Assembly: GCA_017617145.1 (NCBI GenBank)
Contig: JAFZWX010000106.1
Span: forward strand, 1-36,372
DNA from: Treponema sp.
GTDB taxonomy: Bacteria > Spirochaetota > Spirochaetia > Treponematales > Treponemataceae
Direction of reading: 5' to 3'
Length of the DNA stretch: 36,372 nt
Shown: positions 16,401-23,000 of the stretch, one piece after another
Numbering within the stretch: position 1 is the first letter of the stretch
Layout: every line of letters starts with the position of its first letter
Translations under genes and position numbers: made by a program
Notes under the pieces: model-generated
The model's database searches: none
Told to the model about the DNA's origin: nothing
Seen by the model: the letters and a program-made list of their open reading frames with translations, nothing else

Positions 16401-16473
16401 TTCCATGAGCAAAAGAAAATCCGCAGATACTACAGAGGAATAGAATAAAAAATAAACTTTTTACATGTTTCAT
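10441..16473 (-). CDS. Giant Ig-like repeat surface protein with barrel-like C-terminus
   Basis: From the ATG at 16473 (signal peptide KSLFFILFLCSICGFSFA; AAGGAG about 14 bases upstream) the protein has 2,010 residues. The alternative ATG at 16545 would put 24 residues before the signal peptide. Most of the chain is a series of Ig-like modules of about 100 residues, each opening with variants of DNTKPDVQIVYP (DTTPPEVTVIEP, DNEAPDISLDLP, DNTAPTVRLIAP) and containing G-x-v-x-D-x-x-G-v motifs with a KVELSLDNG-type strand. The last 200 residues change to barrel-like strands (YVDFHFWGASLYEVGAGLTF, SASIAVGAQFNYF, FSMYYEFSLWFIP) and the chain ends in LRVNIF with a terminal Phe, as in outer-membrane proteins. 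I infer a surface-exposed stalk anchored by its C-terminus. Confidence 0.8.
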   Translation of the reverse strand: MKHVKSLFFILFLCSICGFSFAHGKGDIEAIDVDNVNSWKETFDLEGKTQKKAVKYNIMITATDLGGNEHVEGPFNLYVDPESDRPICGITNPYSNMRVVGNLNIVGTCVDDDGVSKVELLLDEGTENEKLVIADGKEFWSYYLDTNNLEEGPHTIKVTGYDINDEPVVSKPVKLTWQLDRKQPLTAVENVGMGQLVSGNVNFKGTVSDGNGIKELYYSVDNGGFWFPVKLSKTKQFDTVEFSINIDTRKFPDGPAVLWFKAIDNATSEGAYSFLYYIDNTKPDVQIVYPVDEPVNGKFTVAGFAKDDVGVTDLSWTFGDQSGVFDLVPGNPYWAITVDTIGLKDKSRKFSVKAIDRAKNVVEVSKTILLNQEEDKPVVTITEPIPNTIYAGDDRPVFVRGFVTDDDSVQSVRIQLDSNEAIIQETKGSYYYELCKASELSAGNHKITIVGIDENGVEGNPVTVQVVSKGIAPVFTQGVVTAGKESVDFVNGMEIHPEAGKTFSVTATSALGIKEAHIEVAGQDPRDEVLKNPTSYTVSIPVNSTFAKGLVPVRITVTDVIDRTTEYKAFFYVTNTALVKNDDPIVVFDDSTVAEDGSIINNPDFPVTGYLIGGNAATVELVPETPFATARLQGNQIKLIPGSAIGGSEPVIVRVTTDKGKVAESRPLIFKNDNVTPNLFINNYTESQAMQVRQTNFTITGSVKCETGVGSLSYRVLGVEATLDKTGTIAKVTPRPVENSFQNIPVEIDGNFSLNFETYSLPDGMYIVEFIAESAGGNKVAKAVALNNLPEIEEINGKMPAAKAQIISWIDAFDVYAITTYQGELDENFRTFARADMQEGANALVFGNSKYTAQKAPTLSANIAEVNGEEYYSGMPVVLPYGVSKEPKYMRVYIDTGAAVNAVNYEITGEEVSGGDQRQTGAVKLGKPEGTRWTADIPLNNLPSRVNKINITIKAGALQQVITGSITVIRDTSSDVTDDQEKIYSYADVGTFYDSQDKNWVLLDGSKYVFYANVTGPIKAELEGNSDGLFIETDGKFVVLSATKDGVYKDIVLKVTDRFGDTFQTEAMNFLADSESPQLVLQTPVLHDWLSSSVKLSGTIADALGVRRAEYSLDGCETWRDLQLNGDANGLGVTFSEDVNITFIEDGLVRLDLRAYDNAGHTALVTTAAFKDTTPPEVTVIEPLSIDIVNGENLIAFKVKDNGWFNKAEYLMIAGEEKEEKRVEIPLEPLVNTHVGTEEKPIDDIMQFIFIDDAGNKTTIEGWDFTIDNKSDLPVAEIHVPDELQVITRDFTISGVVYDDDGPSTIWYKIDDNEYQMIPEPGTSFSIDVPLASMTDNEHTIYVYAVDINGVQGEVTQRTFRISLEEPKGSVEKPTIDTSVREVITISGVASDKNGIMKVELSLDNGNSYNDAVGQEEWSYQVDTRAIPGGTQVVFLRITDNYGIKGLYSSLINIDNEAPDISLDLPLDDSTSTGQLFFSGYAFDNVEISDLYITIRNMEKTSEAIKRTIPINNIIGETLDITDLSDGFYNVELSGEDKAGNRTNVSRNIHLDKSKPPAVVDVLYPLNGEHKNGNFNIYGQASSNVEGKISSLKLYVDDKFVKETSLSDSNFFKFEITPAAEINTGELDYEGNPIKTIVTDMTDGTHTYYVEAVLEDGRAVPSITQSITYSSIGPWITLDNFTYGDFAMRRPYLKGRAGYSRDPEEVAASKSKEATKEYKDMVAAKAVAKVELSFDNGKTFELLSENDKWLYRVENQDWTEGYHFLLIRATMKNGEVAIERTIVQIDNTAPTVRLIAPNNGGRYNQMLEASGLSKDEVGLEKVNIALRKGDKASYEVPSFIQGLYVDFHFWGASLYEVGAGLTFFDDNVKLQFIFGQYTQEQRDAVNAFLGNVVSELRYGGNIFGGKLLANISTIPFSFFFGHDFDWLSASIAVGAQFNYFSQTNSGSGQILSAVLSQLEFPRVHINEIKAFSTFSMYYEFSLWFIPSDVASEDIKKLVPQGSIGLRVNIF

Positions 16474-16607
16474 ACTACTTTTAAAACTCCTTTTGATGAA
16501 AAAATAGTCATAGTTTATCTTTTCAATTATCGGCAAATTCACCAATAATCATCATAAAAATCTCTCACAAAAAAAACTATGAAAATTTTCCCCAATGATG
16601 CACATAT

Positions 16608-16636
16608 ATTTTATACCATAAATATGAGAAAAGCAA
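16608..16636 (-). promoter_or_regulatory. Candidate promoter for the envelope operon
   Basis: On the minus strand, TTGCTT (16636-16631), a 17-base spacer and TAAAAT (16613-16608) lie about 135 bases before the Ig-repeat gene. The 204-base gap 16474-16677 otherwise holds AT-rich leader sequence and no clear terminator for the M23 gene. Confidence 0.4.
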
Positions 16637-16677
16637 AAAATTTTGACAAAGGGGCCAAAGGAGCCGTCTAGCAGCTT

Positions 16678-17703
16678 TTAATTCAAGACAGAAAGAGGAT
16701 TTATTGTGTTTCCGTTCTTATAAACTGTAAAATGAAGGTGAGGACCTGTACTCAAACCGGTACTTCCAACAAGTCCAATCTGAGTTTTCTGGGCATATAC
16801 AAAGTTTCCTTTCTGGCATGTGATTTTACTCATATGGCCATACAAGGTTTTATAACCGGAATGATGAGTGATGATTACATAGTTTCCGTAGGTTGCATTG
16901 TAGCCGGCTGTAGTAACTTTTCCGTCCATTGCAGGATAAATTGAAGTTCCCTGAGCAACAGCCATATCAATACCACCGTGGAACGAACGTGAACCGGTAT
17001 TAAATGGAGAATCGCGCCATCCATAAGAAGATGAAAGCCAGTAGCGAACCTTAAGAGGTTTTTTGAACAAGTCACCGTTAATTTCCTGACGAGTCATCCA
17101 GTCAAGCTCTGCATCTGGAACAAAAAGCGAATAACCGGCCTTAAGTTCTGTAGATGGATTAAGATAGTTTACAAGTGCACACTTATTTGCATCTACTTCA
17201 TATTTTGTAGCGATAGTATCTATTGTTTCTCCATCTGTTTTTACTGTATACAAAATGCCGGGCATTGATGGAATTTTCAAATACTGATTTGGCTGAATAA
17301 GGCGTGACTGACGGATATTATTTACACTTATGATTGTATCCTGTGTAATTCCAAATGCATCTGCAATGTAACCAATCATGTCGCCTGATTTTACGCGGTA
17401 TGTCTGATATGTAAGGACAACAGGCTCTTCTACCTCGTCCAAAAGTACAACCTGATCTACTGCTTCTTCAACAGGTGTTTCAACTGCAGGCTCAGGTTCT
17501 TTAGTTTCGGCTAAAAGTCCGCTTAATGCCTTATAATCATCATCTACAGCAACTGGAACAGCAGAGGTTTCAAGACCACCCACACCTTTATGAGAATCTA
17601 TTGAATGAAGAATGCCTAAACAAGAGGACGTAACAATAACGCCAAAGCTGAAGAAAATAATAGAGGAGCTGACAATTCTTGAGACGCGAGTTTTAAAAAC
17701 CAT
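16678..17703 (-). CDS. LysM and M23 (LytM-type) envelope peptidase or amidase activator
   Basis: From the ATG at 17703 the protein has 341 residues. An N-terminal membrane segment (about 10-31) anchors it towards the periplasm, a Pro/Glu/Val-rich linker follows, then a clear LysM (YRVKSGDMIGYIADAFGI, about 102-144) and a weaker second LysM (YTVKTDGETIDTIATKYEV). The M23 domain (about 225-341) keeps all zinc and catalytic residues: His242 and Asp246 in FHGGIDMA, His290 in LYGHMS, His322 and His324 in GPHLHF. It is therefore likely an active peptidoglycan DD-endopeptidase. A frame extension to an ATG at 17757 would overlap rlmE, but an extended -10 promoter sits in that stretch, so the shorter start is preferred. 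Confidence 0.92.
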   Translation of the reverse strand: MVFKTRVSRIVSSSIIFFSFGVIVTSSCLGILHSIDSHKGVGGLETSAVPVAVDDDYKALSGLLAETKEPEPAVETPVEEAVDQVVLLDEVEEPVVLTYQTYRVKSGDMIGYIADAFGITQDTIISVNNIRQSRLIQPNQYLKIPSMPGILYTVKTDGETIDTIATKYEVDANKCALVNYLNPSTELKAGYSLFVPDAELDWMTRQEINGDLFKKPLKVRYWLSSSYGWRDSPFNTGSRSFHGGIDMAVAQGTSIYPAMDGKVTTAGYNATYGNYVIITHHSGYKTLYGHMSKITCQKGNFVYAQKTQIGLVGSTGLSTGPHLHFTVYKNGNTINPLSVLN

Positions 17704-17728
17704 ATTAAATCTACTTTCTAGTTTTTTA

Positions 17729-17737
17729 ATTATAGCA
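17729..17737 (-). promoter_or_regulatory. Extended -10 promoter element before the M23 gene
   Basis: TGCTATAAT on the minus strand is a perfect extended -10 box. No good -35 is seen, as is common for this class. Transcription would begin about 20 bases before the ATG at 17703, which argues for that start. Confidence 0.45.
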
Positions 17738-17743
17738 CATTCT

Positions 17744-18352
17744 TCAATTTTTACCATCTTTTTTATTCACTCCAATTAAATAAGTTTCAAAAGATTCTGC
17801 ACGGCATGCTTCGGGCTTAAAACCTTTGGCTGTCGTAAAAATTTCACGCATTGATTTAAGGATTTTCTGCTGATCTCCGTTCTGAAAGATTTTTACAGCA
17901 AAATTTCCGCCTGTTTTGAGCATTGTTTGGGCATACCACACGGCCATTTCTACAAGCTGTTCCGAACGGGCTGTGTCTACGGTACGGTTTCCTGTTGTTT
18001 TTGGGGCAGCATCGCATACTACAAGGTCATAAGGTCCCTGATTTTTAATTTGTGTACGGATTTCTGGAGCATTTAAGTCGCCCTGAATAAAAACAAGGTT
18101 ATCGCCCTTTACAGATTTTGCCAGAGGATTTAAGTCGCACGAAACTACTTTGCCGGTGCCATCCATTGTTCGTAAAAGGAAGGTTGTCCAGCTGCCGGGA
18201 GCCGAACCTAAGTCGAGAACTGTGTAGTTTTTTTTAATCATGCCAAATTTTTCGTCAATTTCCTTGAGTTTGTACACCGAACGCGCCGGATACCCTTCGG
18301 AAAATGCCTTTTGCGACCAAAAATCGGGCTTTTCATAGCTGTTTGCAGGCAT
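17744..18352 (-). CDS. rlmE: 23S rRNA 2'-O-methyltransferase RlmE (FtsJ/RrmJ)
   Basis: RlmE methylates the 2'-OH of U2552 in the 23S rRNA A-loop, late in 50S assembly. The 202 residues cover the complete Rossmann-fold enzyme: RSVYKLKEID, SAM-binding motif I DLGSAPGSW (47-55), CDLNPL and CDAAPKTTG. The catalytic tetrad K-D-K-E is present at Lys28, Asp114, Lys154 and Glu189, each exactly ten residues before its E. coli counterpart. The start is set by the conserved N-terminus; the ribosome-binding site is weak (GTAGGT). The gene follows the other rRNA methyltransferase gene across a 145-base gap full of palindromes, and it ends just before the M23 gene. Confidence 0.95.
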   Translation of the reverse strand: MPANSYEKPDFWSQKAFSEGYPARSVYKLKEIDEKFGMIKKNYTVLDLGSAPGSWTTFLLRTMDGTGKVVSCDLNPLAKSVKGDNLVFIQGDLNAPEIRTQIKNQGPYDLVVCDAAPKTTGNRTVDTARSEQLVEMAVWYAQTMLKTGGNFAVKIFQNGDQQKILKSMREIFTTAKGFKPEACRAESFETYLIGVNKKDGKN

Positions 18353-18395
18353 ATACCTACATAATCGGTAAATTTCAGGGAAATATTAGAGAAAA

Positions 18396-18422
18396 GATTG
18401 TCGGGTCAAGCCCGACAATGAC
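18396..18422. repeat. Palindromic repeat copy C, intergenic
   Basis: Same sequence as copy A: TTGTCGGG, TCAAG, CCCGACAA, followed by a GAC. On the minus strand the stem is followed by CTTTTC, so it may also act as a weak terminator after the rlmM-like gene. Confidence 0.8.
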
Positions 18423-18435
18423 ATAGATGCATTTG

Positions 18436-18505
18436 AGGCGTGATTGGCAGGCTGCGGACAAACTCCCCCTTTGCCCTGTTTGTCCGCGGACTGTTAATCA
18501 CGCCT
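18436..18505. repeat. Nested inverted repeat at the end of the rlmM-like gene
   Basis: Two concentric perfect 10-base stems are seen. The outer pair is AGGCGTGATT (18436-18445) with AATCACGCCT (18496-18505). The inner pair is GCGGACAAAC (18454-18463) with GTTTGTCCGC (18478-18487). They are separated by 8 unpaired bases on each side, with a 14-base loop. The stop codon of the rlmM-like gene lies within the outer arm. No T-run follows directly. It could protect the transcript end, terminate together with copy C, or be a small mobile insertion. Confidence 0.7.
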
Positions 18506-19607
18506 CCTTATGTATAAATGTCAATTCGTGTTTATTATAATTTAAGTGTACAATTTTCGAATCTGGTATATCCGCAAATTGCCGGATGAGACCCCAGTCA
18601 ATGGCGCCCTGCATTTTGATGGTGCAGATCATATGTTTGGTCAAGCCGCTGTCTAGCCAAATGTGAATCCATTCTAAGAGGCGTTCGGGGTAGCAGATTA
18701 CGTCGGAAAAAACCCAGTCTACCTGCCCTACTTCTTCTGGTTTAATTGTAAAAGCGTCGTGGGCACGGAACTGGACAAGCGGATTTTTCATAAGTTCCGG
18801 GGCTAATTCTGCACGGTCAACGGCATAAACTTGTGCGCCAAGACCTGCTAAAACCCAGGTCCATCCACCAGGGCATGCTCCTGCTTCAAAACATTTTTGT
18901 CCCGGGGCAGGAAGACCACAACCAAAATAAAAATCGGCAAGCGTAAGACTTTCCTGAATTTTAAGGTATGCACGGCTTGGAGGATTTTCGTGGTCTTCTA
19001 TAAAACGCAAAGTTCCGGCAGGCAGCGGAGAAGTTGTTGCTGCAGACGCAATAATTGTATGTTCATCAAGTAAAGTATAAAGGCCCATAGGTGAGTCTGG
19101 AATTGTAAACGGAAACTTACGCTCTTTTAAATTAATATATGGAAGCTTTTCTTGAATGAGTTCTGCCCTTCTGAAGCATGTAAACTGATACGGTGCCCAG
19201 TTGCGTTGGATTTCTTTAAGGGCAGCCGCGGCTTCGCCAATGGAATCGAACTTAAGCATGAAAGGTTCCAGCATACAGGTACGCGCCCAGTAAGGAAAAG
19301 CACCACCAGAGGCTTTTAGAAAAGCAGTTTTGTCCGGGAAGTAGAGAAGGTCATTATAAAAGAGAGATTGTCGGGTCAAGCCCGACAATGACATAGTGTC
19401 ATTCCCGAATGCAACTGTGTCATCCCCGAGTGCAACTGTGTCATTCCCGGGTGCAACTGTGTCATTCCCGGGTGCAACTGTGTCATTCCCGGGCTTGACC
19501 CGGGAATCTGTTATGCAAAACCTATCTTTTAATTCAGAAGAGAGAAAATCTTTTTGTTCTGGAAAAGCAAGAAAACCAATTCCGTTGAGTTTTTGAATAG
19601 AAGTCAT
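18498..19607 (-). CDS. RlmM-like SAM-dependent rRNA 2'-O-methyltransferase with repeat insert
   Basis: The 369-residue protein resembles RlmM, which methylates C2498 of 23S rRNA. The C-terminal Rossmann fold shows motif I FEAGACPGGWTWVLAGLGA (about 240-258), VYAVDRAELAPEL, DWVFSDVICYPERLLEW and a catalytic-type Lys in CTIKMQG (Lys331). The middle part (about 85-215) corresponds to the RNA-binding THUMP region. Residues about 36-82 are an insert of four 7-residue repeats (DTVAPGN-like) flanked by translated palindromic elements (DSRVKPGND and LSGLTRQSL). The ATG at 19607 has no clear ribosome-binding site. Neighbours are PilZ (23 bases upstream) and rlmE. Exact target specificity is not proven. 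Confidence 0.85.
   Translation of the reverse strand: MTSIQKLNGIGFLAFPEQKDFLSSELKDRFCITDSRVKPGNDTVAPGNDTVAPGNDTVALGDDTVAFGNDTMSLSGLTRQSLFYNDLLYFPDKTAFLKASGGAFPYWARTCMLEPFMLKFDSIGEAAAALKEIQRNWAPYQFTCFRRAELIQEKLPYINLKERKFPFTIPDSPMGLYTLLDEHTIIASAATTSPLPAGTLRFIEDHENPPSRAYLKIQESLTLADFYFGCGLPAPGQKCFEAGACPGGWTWVLAGLGAQVYAVDRAELAPELMKNPLVQFRAHDAFTIKPEEVGQVDWVFSDVICYPERLLEWIHIWLDSGLTKHMICTIKMQGAIDWGLIRQFADIPDSKIVHLNYNKHELTFIHKEA
19366..19392. repeat. Palindromic repeat copy D, inside the rlmM-like gene
   Basis: Identical core to copies A and C, in frame, encoding LSGLTRQSL on the minus strand. It bounds one side of the repeat insert in the rlmM-like gene. Confidence 0.85.
19396..19508. repeat. 21-base tandem array ending in palindromic repeat copy E
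   Basis: Four 21-base units start at 19396, 19417, 19438 and 19459; units three and four are identical. Each begins GTGTCAT(T/C)CCCG and ends TGCAACT. A fifth unit at 19480 runs into the palindrome ATTCCCGGG (19485-19493), CTTGA, CCCGGGAAT (19499-19507). The units look like iterated copies of the first half of the palindromic element. Because 21 is a multiple of three, they encode a 7-residue repeat (DTVAPGN and variants). Confidence 0.9.
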
Positions 19608-19630
19608 ATAGAAATCACATGTGGTTGGGT

Positions 19631-19996
19631 TTACAAAACATCAGGCAGTTCGTCGTCGTCTTCTTCACCCATCTCCTGAAGATATGTAATAAACTCGCGT
19701 AATCTTGCATCATCCGGAGAATAAAGAATCTGTAATCCTATTGAAGTTACGCCCTGATTCTCTTTAACCCACATAGGTTTACACATAAGTTGAAGAGGAA
19801 CAACATCGATAGATCGGCTGAGAGTAACTTTTATCATATATTCAGAATCAAGATCAACGACAACCGATACAGGAAAGTGAATTTTACACCCTGTAAAGCT
19901 TATGTTGTCGAGAATTCCCGGAAGTGCACAAAGTTCTGGCGCAATAATTCTTCCAATTTCAGGATATCTTTGACTCTGTCGATTTTCCTGTCCCAT
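19631..19996 (-). CDS. PilZ-domain protein
   Basis: This small soluble protein has 121 residues. Near the N-terminus it has RQSQR (an RxxxR form) followed by a GRIIAPELCALPG strand and DNISFTGCKI, the (D/N)xSxxG motif that binds cyclic-di-GMP in PilZ domains. The remaining strands (MIKVTLS, LQLMCKPMWVKEN, SIGLQILY) fit the six-strand barrel, and an acidic tail closes it. It starts 25 bases after the stop of the giant gene and may be co-transcribed with it. A role in cyclic-di-GMP signalling is family knowledge; the target is unknown. Confidence 0.78.
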   Translation of the reverse strand: MGQENRQSQRYPEIGRIIAPELCALPGILDNISFTGCKIHFPVSVVVDLDSEYMIKVTLSRSIDVVPLQLMCKPMWVKENQGVTSIGLQILYSPDDARLREFITYLQEMGEEDDDELPDVL

Positions 19997-20021
19997 AAGT
20001 AATAGTATATTCCGTTTTCTG

Positions 20022-23000
20022 CTATTTTACAACAAGAACTTTTCGGGTTTCGTCAATGCCCGGGCCTGTTACACGAATAAAGTACATACCTCTTGCAACA
20101 GCATTTCCCCTGCGGTTTGTTCCATCCCAGGAATAGAAATGTTCACCTGCTTCTGAACTTCCACGGTGAAGATAATCAACAATATTTCCGTCGAGCGTCA
20201 TTACAAGAACAGTAAGATTTCCTGCTTCTGCCTGATTAACCTTTATTACAACTTTTTCTCGTTTTGAAGAATTAATTGCATTATTAAGAATTGTTACTCC
20301 ACCGCGCTGTGAAACATTTGATTTCAATTTAAATGACCACAAATCAAGCGAAAGAAGATTTTCTGGTTCTGTAAGTCTGAGCGCATATAAAGGCATCTTT
20401 ACAGAAGTTGTAAGATACTGCATGTCATTGTTTATATCGAGTACCGGCGAATGCATTATTGTTACAGGAGTACCATCACTGTTAGTTAATCCAAACAAGA
20501 AAGAAACCTGATCTCCTGCCGACCATTCATCTGCCATTTCTTTACTGATATCAAAAATAAACTGTGGATTAGTTTTACCAGTCTGCGGAGTTTCTAAAAC
20601 AGTTCCATCAACAAAAGAGTAATTATTATTGTTTGTTTCTGACAGTGCAGTAAATACTGTTCCCATTACATCTGGCAACCAGATTCTCCATTTTGGATCT
20701 GGTTCAAGGTCTTTGTTATATTGAGTCGAAACAGCTGCAGCCAGAGGCTTATTAGTAAGATAAAGTCTGAAATTCTGAACTTCTTCATCGCTGGTATCGG
20801 CAACAATTGCAATTGAACGATCTGCAGGAAGTGTTCCGTAATTATTCTGATCTCGATTCCAATCATGTACCGCCCAGCTTGTTGTATCTGTAAAGCCGGT
20901 ATCATCAGACATATTCTGATGATAAAGACCGTCCGAAATTATAGAACCGTCATCGTTTGTCATAGAAGAATCATAAGCATAAAGAGGTTTAATTGCTTCT
21001 ACTGCAAAATCCGAAAGCGCATGAGCTGTATACATCTGCAAAGAATTTCCTTTTGCATCCTGAATGAAGGTTACGCGGGAATTCTTGTGGTTTGTAAATT
21101 TATCTATTGAATATTCACCATAATTTTCATGATATTTTACTCTAAGGTGAAGAGTCTTAATATCGTCAAGAGTAATTTCGCGGTTAAGCTTAAGTCTTAT
21201 TATTGTAAATGAAGAACCATATGCATTCTGCTTAATACTTATTTGTGCCGGAACTCTTGTATCAACCTGTAAATCATCAGCTACTGACGGTGCACCTGAA
21301 GAATCAATTTTAATAAAATCAAAGCATCCGGTTATAAGAGAAGCAAAATCTTCTGTGATTGTCTGTTCCTGTCCGCTATCGTTATTAATATAATCAAGAT
21401 CACTGCTGTCTGTTCGCAATTCCTTTACAAAAACAATTTCAAGTTCATCGCCGCCAACCGGACAAACTGTTAAATCAAAGCTTGGAGGAGTTCGGTCAAT
21501 TGTTGTAATTGTCTTTGAGCGTAATCTGTTTCCGGCAAGGTCAGTAATAAAGCCCTTGGTATCATCGTATTTAATCTTAAACGAGGTTGTAATATCAAGA
21601 GTTTTATTCTTTAAAGGAAGTGCAAAATACAAACCTTCACAATCGGCAGCAGAACGACGAGGAGCAGAAAGACCTGTGAAAATCAACGAAGCACCACCTG
21701 CATAAACAGGAGCTGTTGTATCAAATTCAAGATTTACAAGAGATTCAGGAACTGTTGTTCCAATTCCATATTTAAATGCTTTTGCACTGTCGCTTATGGT
21801 ACTGAATCGTACACCTCCCGAAGTACGGCGTGCATTATCTGAAGCTGTGTTTCCATCAAATGGTCTTGCGCCACCAAAAATATCTGCAGCATAAGTATAT
21901 GATTTATAAAGATCACTCTTTTCACCGTCGGAATTTTTAACGCACCAGCCTGTTTCTGTAAACCATTCCGGCTCATTCTGGCCCGCTTCAAAATCTGGAG
22001 TATTGTCAAAAATATGGAATTCAATTCTGTCGAGTGTTGAACCAACTCCCGAGTTATTACCTATAACTTCTGCTTCATAAACACCCTTAAAAAGTTCGGA
22101 ATCCCATTTTTGTGTTGCGTTGCTTCTTATAACAGCAAATACCGGTTCAGACAGATCCCATTTTCCATAAAGGCCATCCTCTGTGCTGTTTACAACCGGA
22201 ATTGTATTATAGATATCTGAACCCGAAGTTGACAAAGAATATTTTATCTGGCAATTACCCTGCAGGTCGGTTACAAGCTCATTTTTGTTGTTTGAATCAA
22301 CAAGATGATTTACAGTTCCAGAAGGCATTTTTGCTTCTTCTATATAACCAACCCATTTTTTATATGAATGACCGTCTGCATCTGTAACAGTTCCGTCTGT
22401 ATAACCTGCAATACTAAGACAAATTGAATACTCATCTTTACGGTAAAGGGCATTAACATAAGGGTCATCCTGAGCTTTTCCATTTGAACCTTCGCTGCCT
22501 GTATAAACCAAGCCTTTTTCAATTATTCCAAGACCTGCAATTGTAAGATTATCTTCCTGTCTGATATTTTGAATTTTACCAAAAGTATCTGTTACACGGA
22601 TATTTTCTACAATATCATATGCAGCAATAGAAGCAGTCTCTCCAAAGTTTACTGGTTCTGAGTATCTGAATTCAATAAAGTTATGAGAATCATAGGAATG
22701 CTCACTTGCTTCACCTATAGCTGTGTCATAAGCAGAATGAAGTTCCTGACCTGTGCGAACCTTCCAAAGAACCGGACCAGTTTTATCGTCAACAACAAAA
22801 GTATCATCACTTGATTGATTTGAACCATAAGCAGCCTCGGCATTAGTTCCTTTTACTACACGACGGCTATAATTGTTAAGACGTTTACCCCATCTGTCTG
22901 TCAGAACAAATGCTGTGTTTCCAAGCGCTCTAGGGAAGTCAAGACATGGTTTTGTTTCATGATGAATTCCTGCACGGTCTGTGCTTATTGAACCGGCAGA

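Noticed and set aside
16621..16680. GGCTCCTTT/GGCCCCTTT sequence after the M23 gene as a terminator
   Set aside because: It is a direct repeat, not an inverted one, so it forms no stem; the T-rich stretch beyond it has no hairpin in front.
19396..19508. 21-base tandem units as a CRISPR or promoter array
   Set aside because: The units are directly adjacent without spacers and lie inside an open reading frame.
20022..20240. C-terminal tail of the giant protein as a type IX secretion signal
   Set aside because: The tail resembles FlgD-Ig-like domains. Type IX secretion belongs to Bacteroidota and I see no evidence for it here, so I left the export route open.
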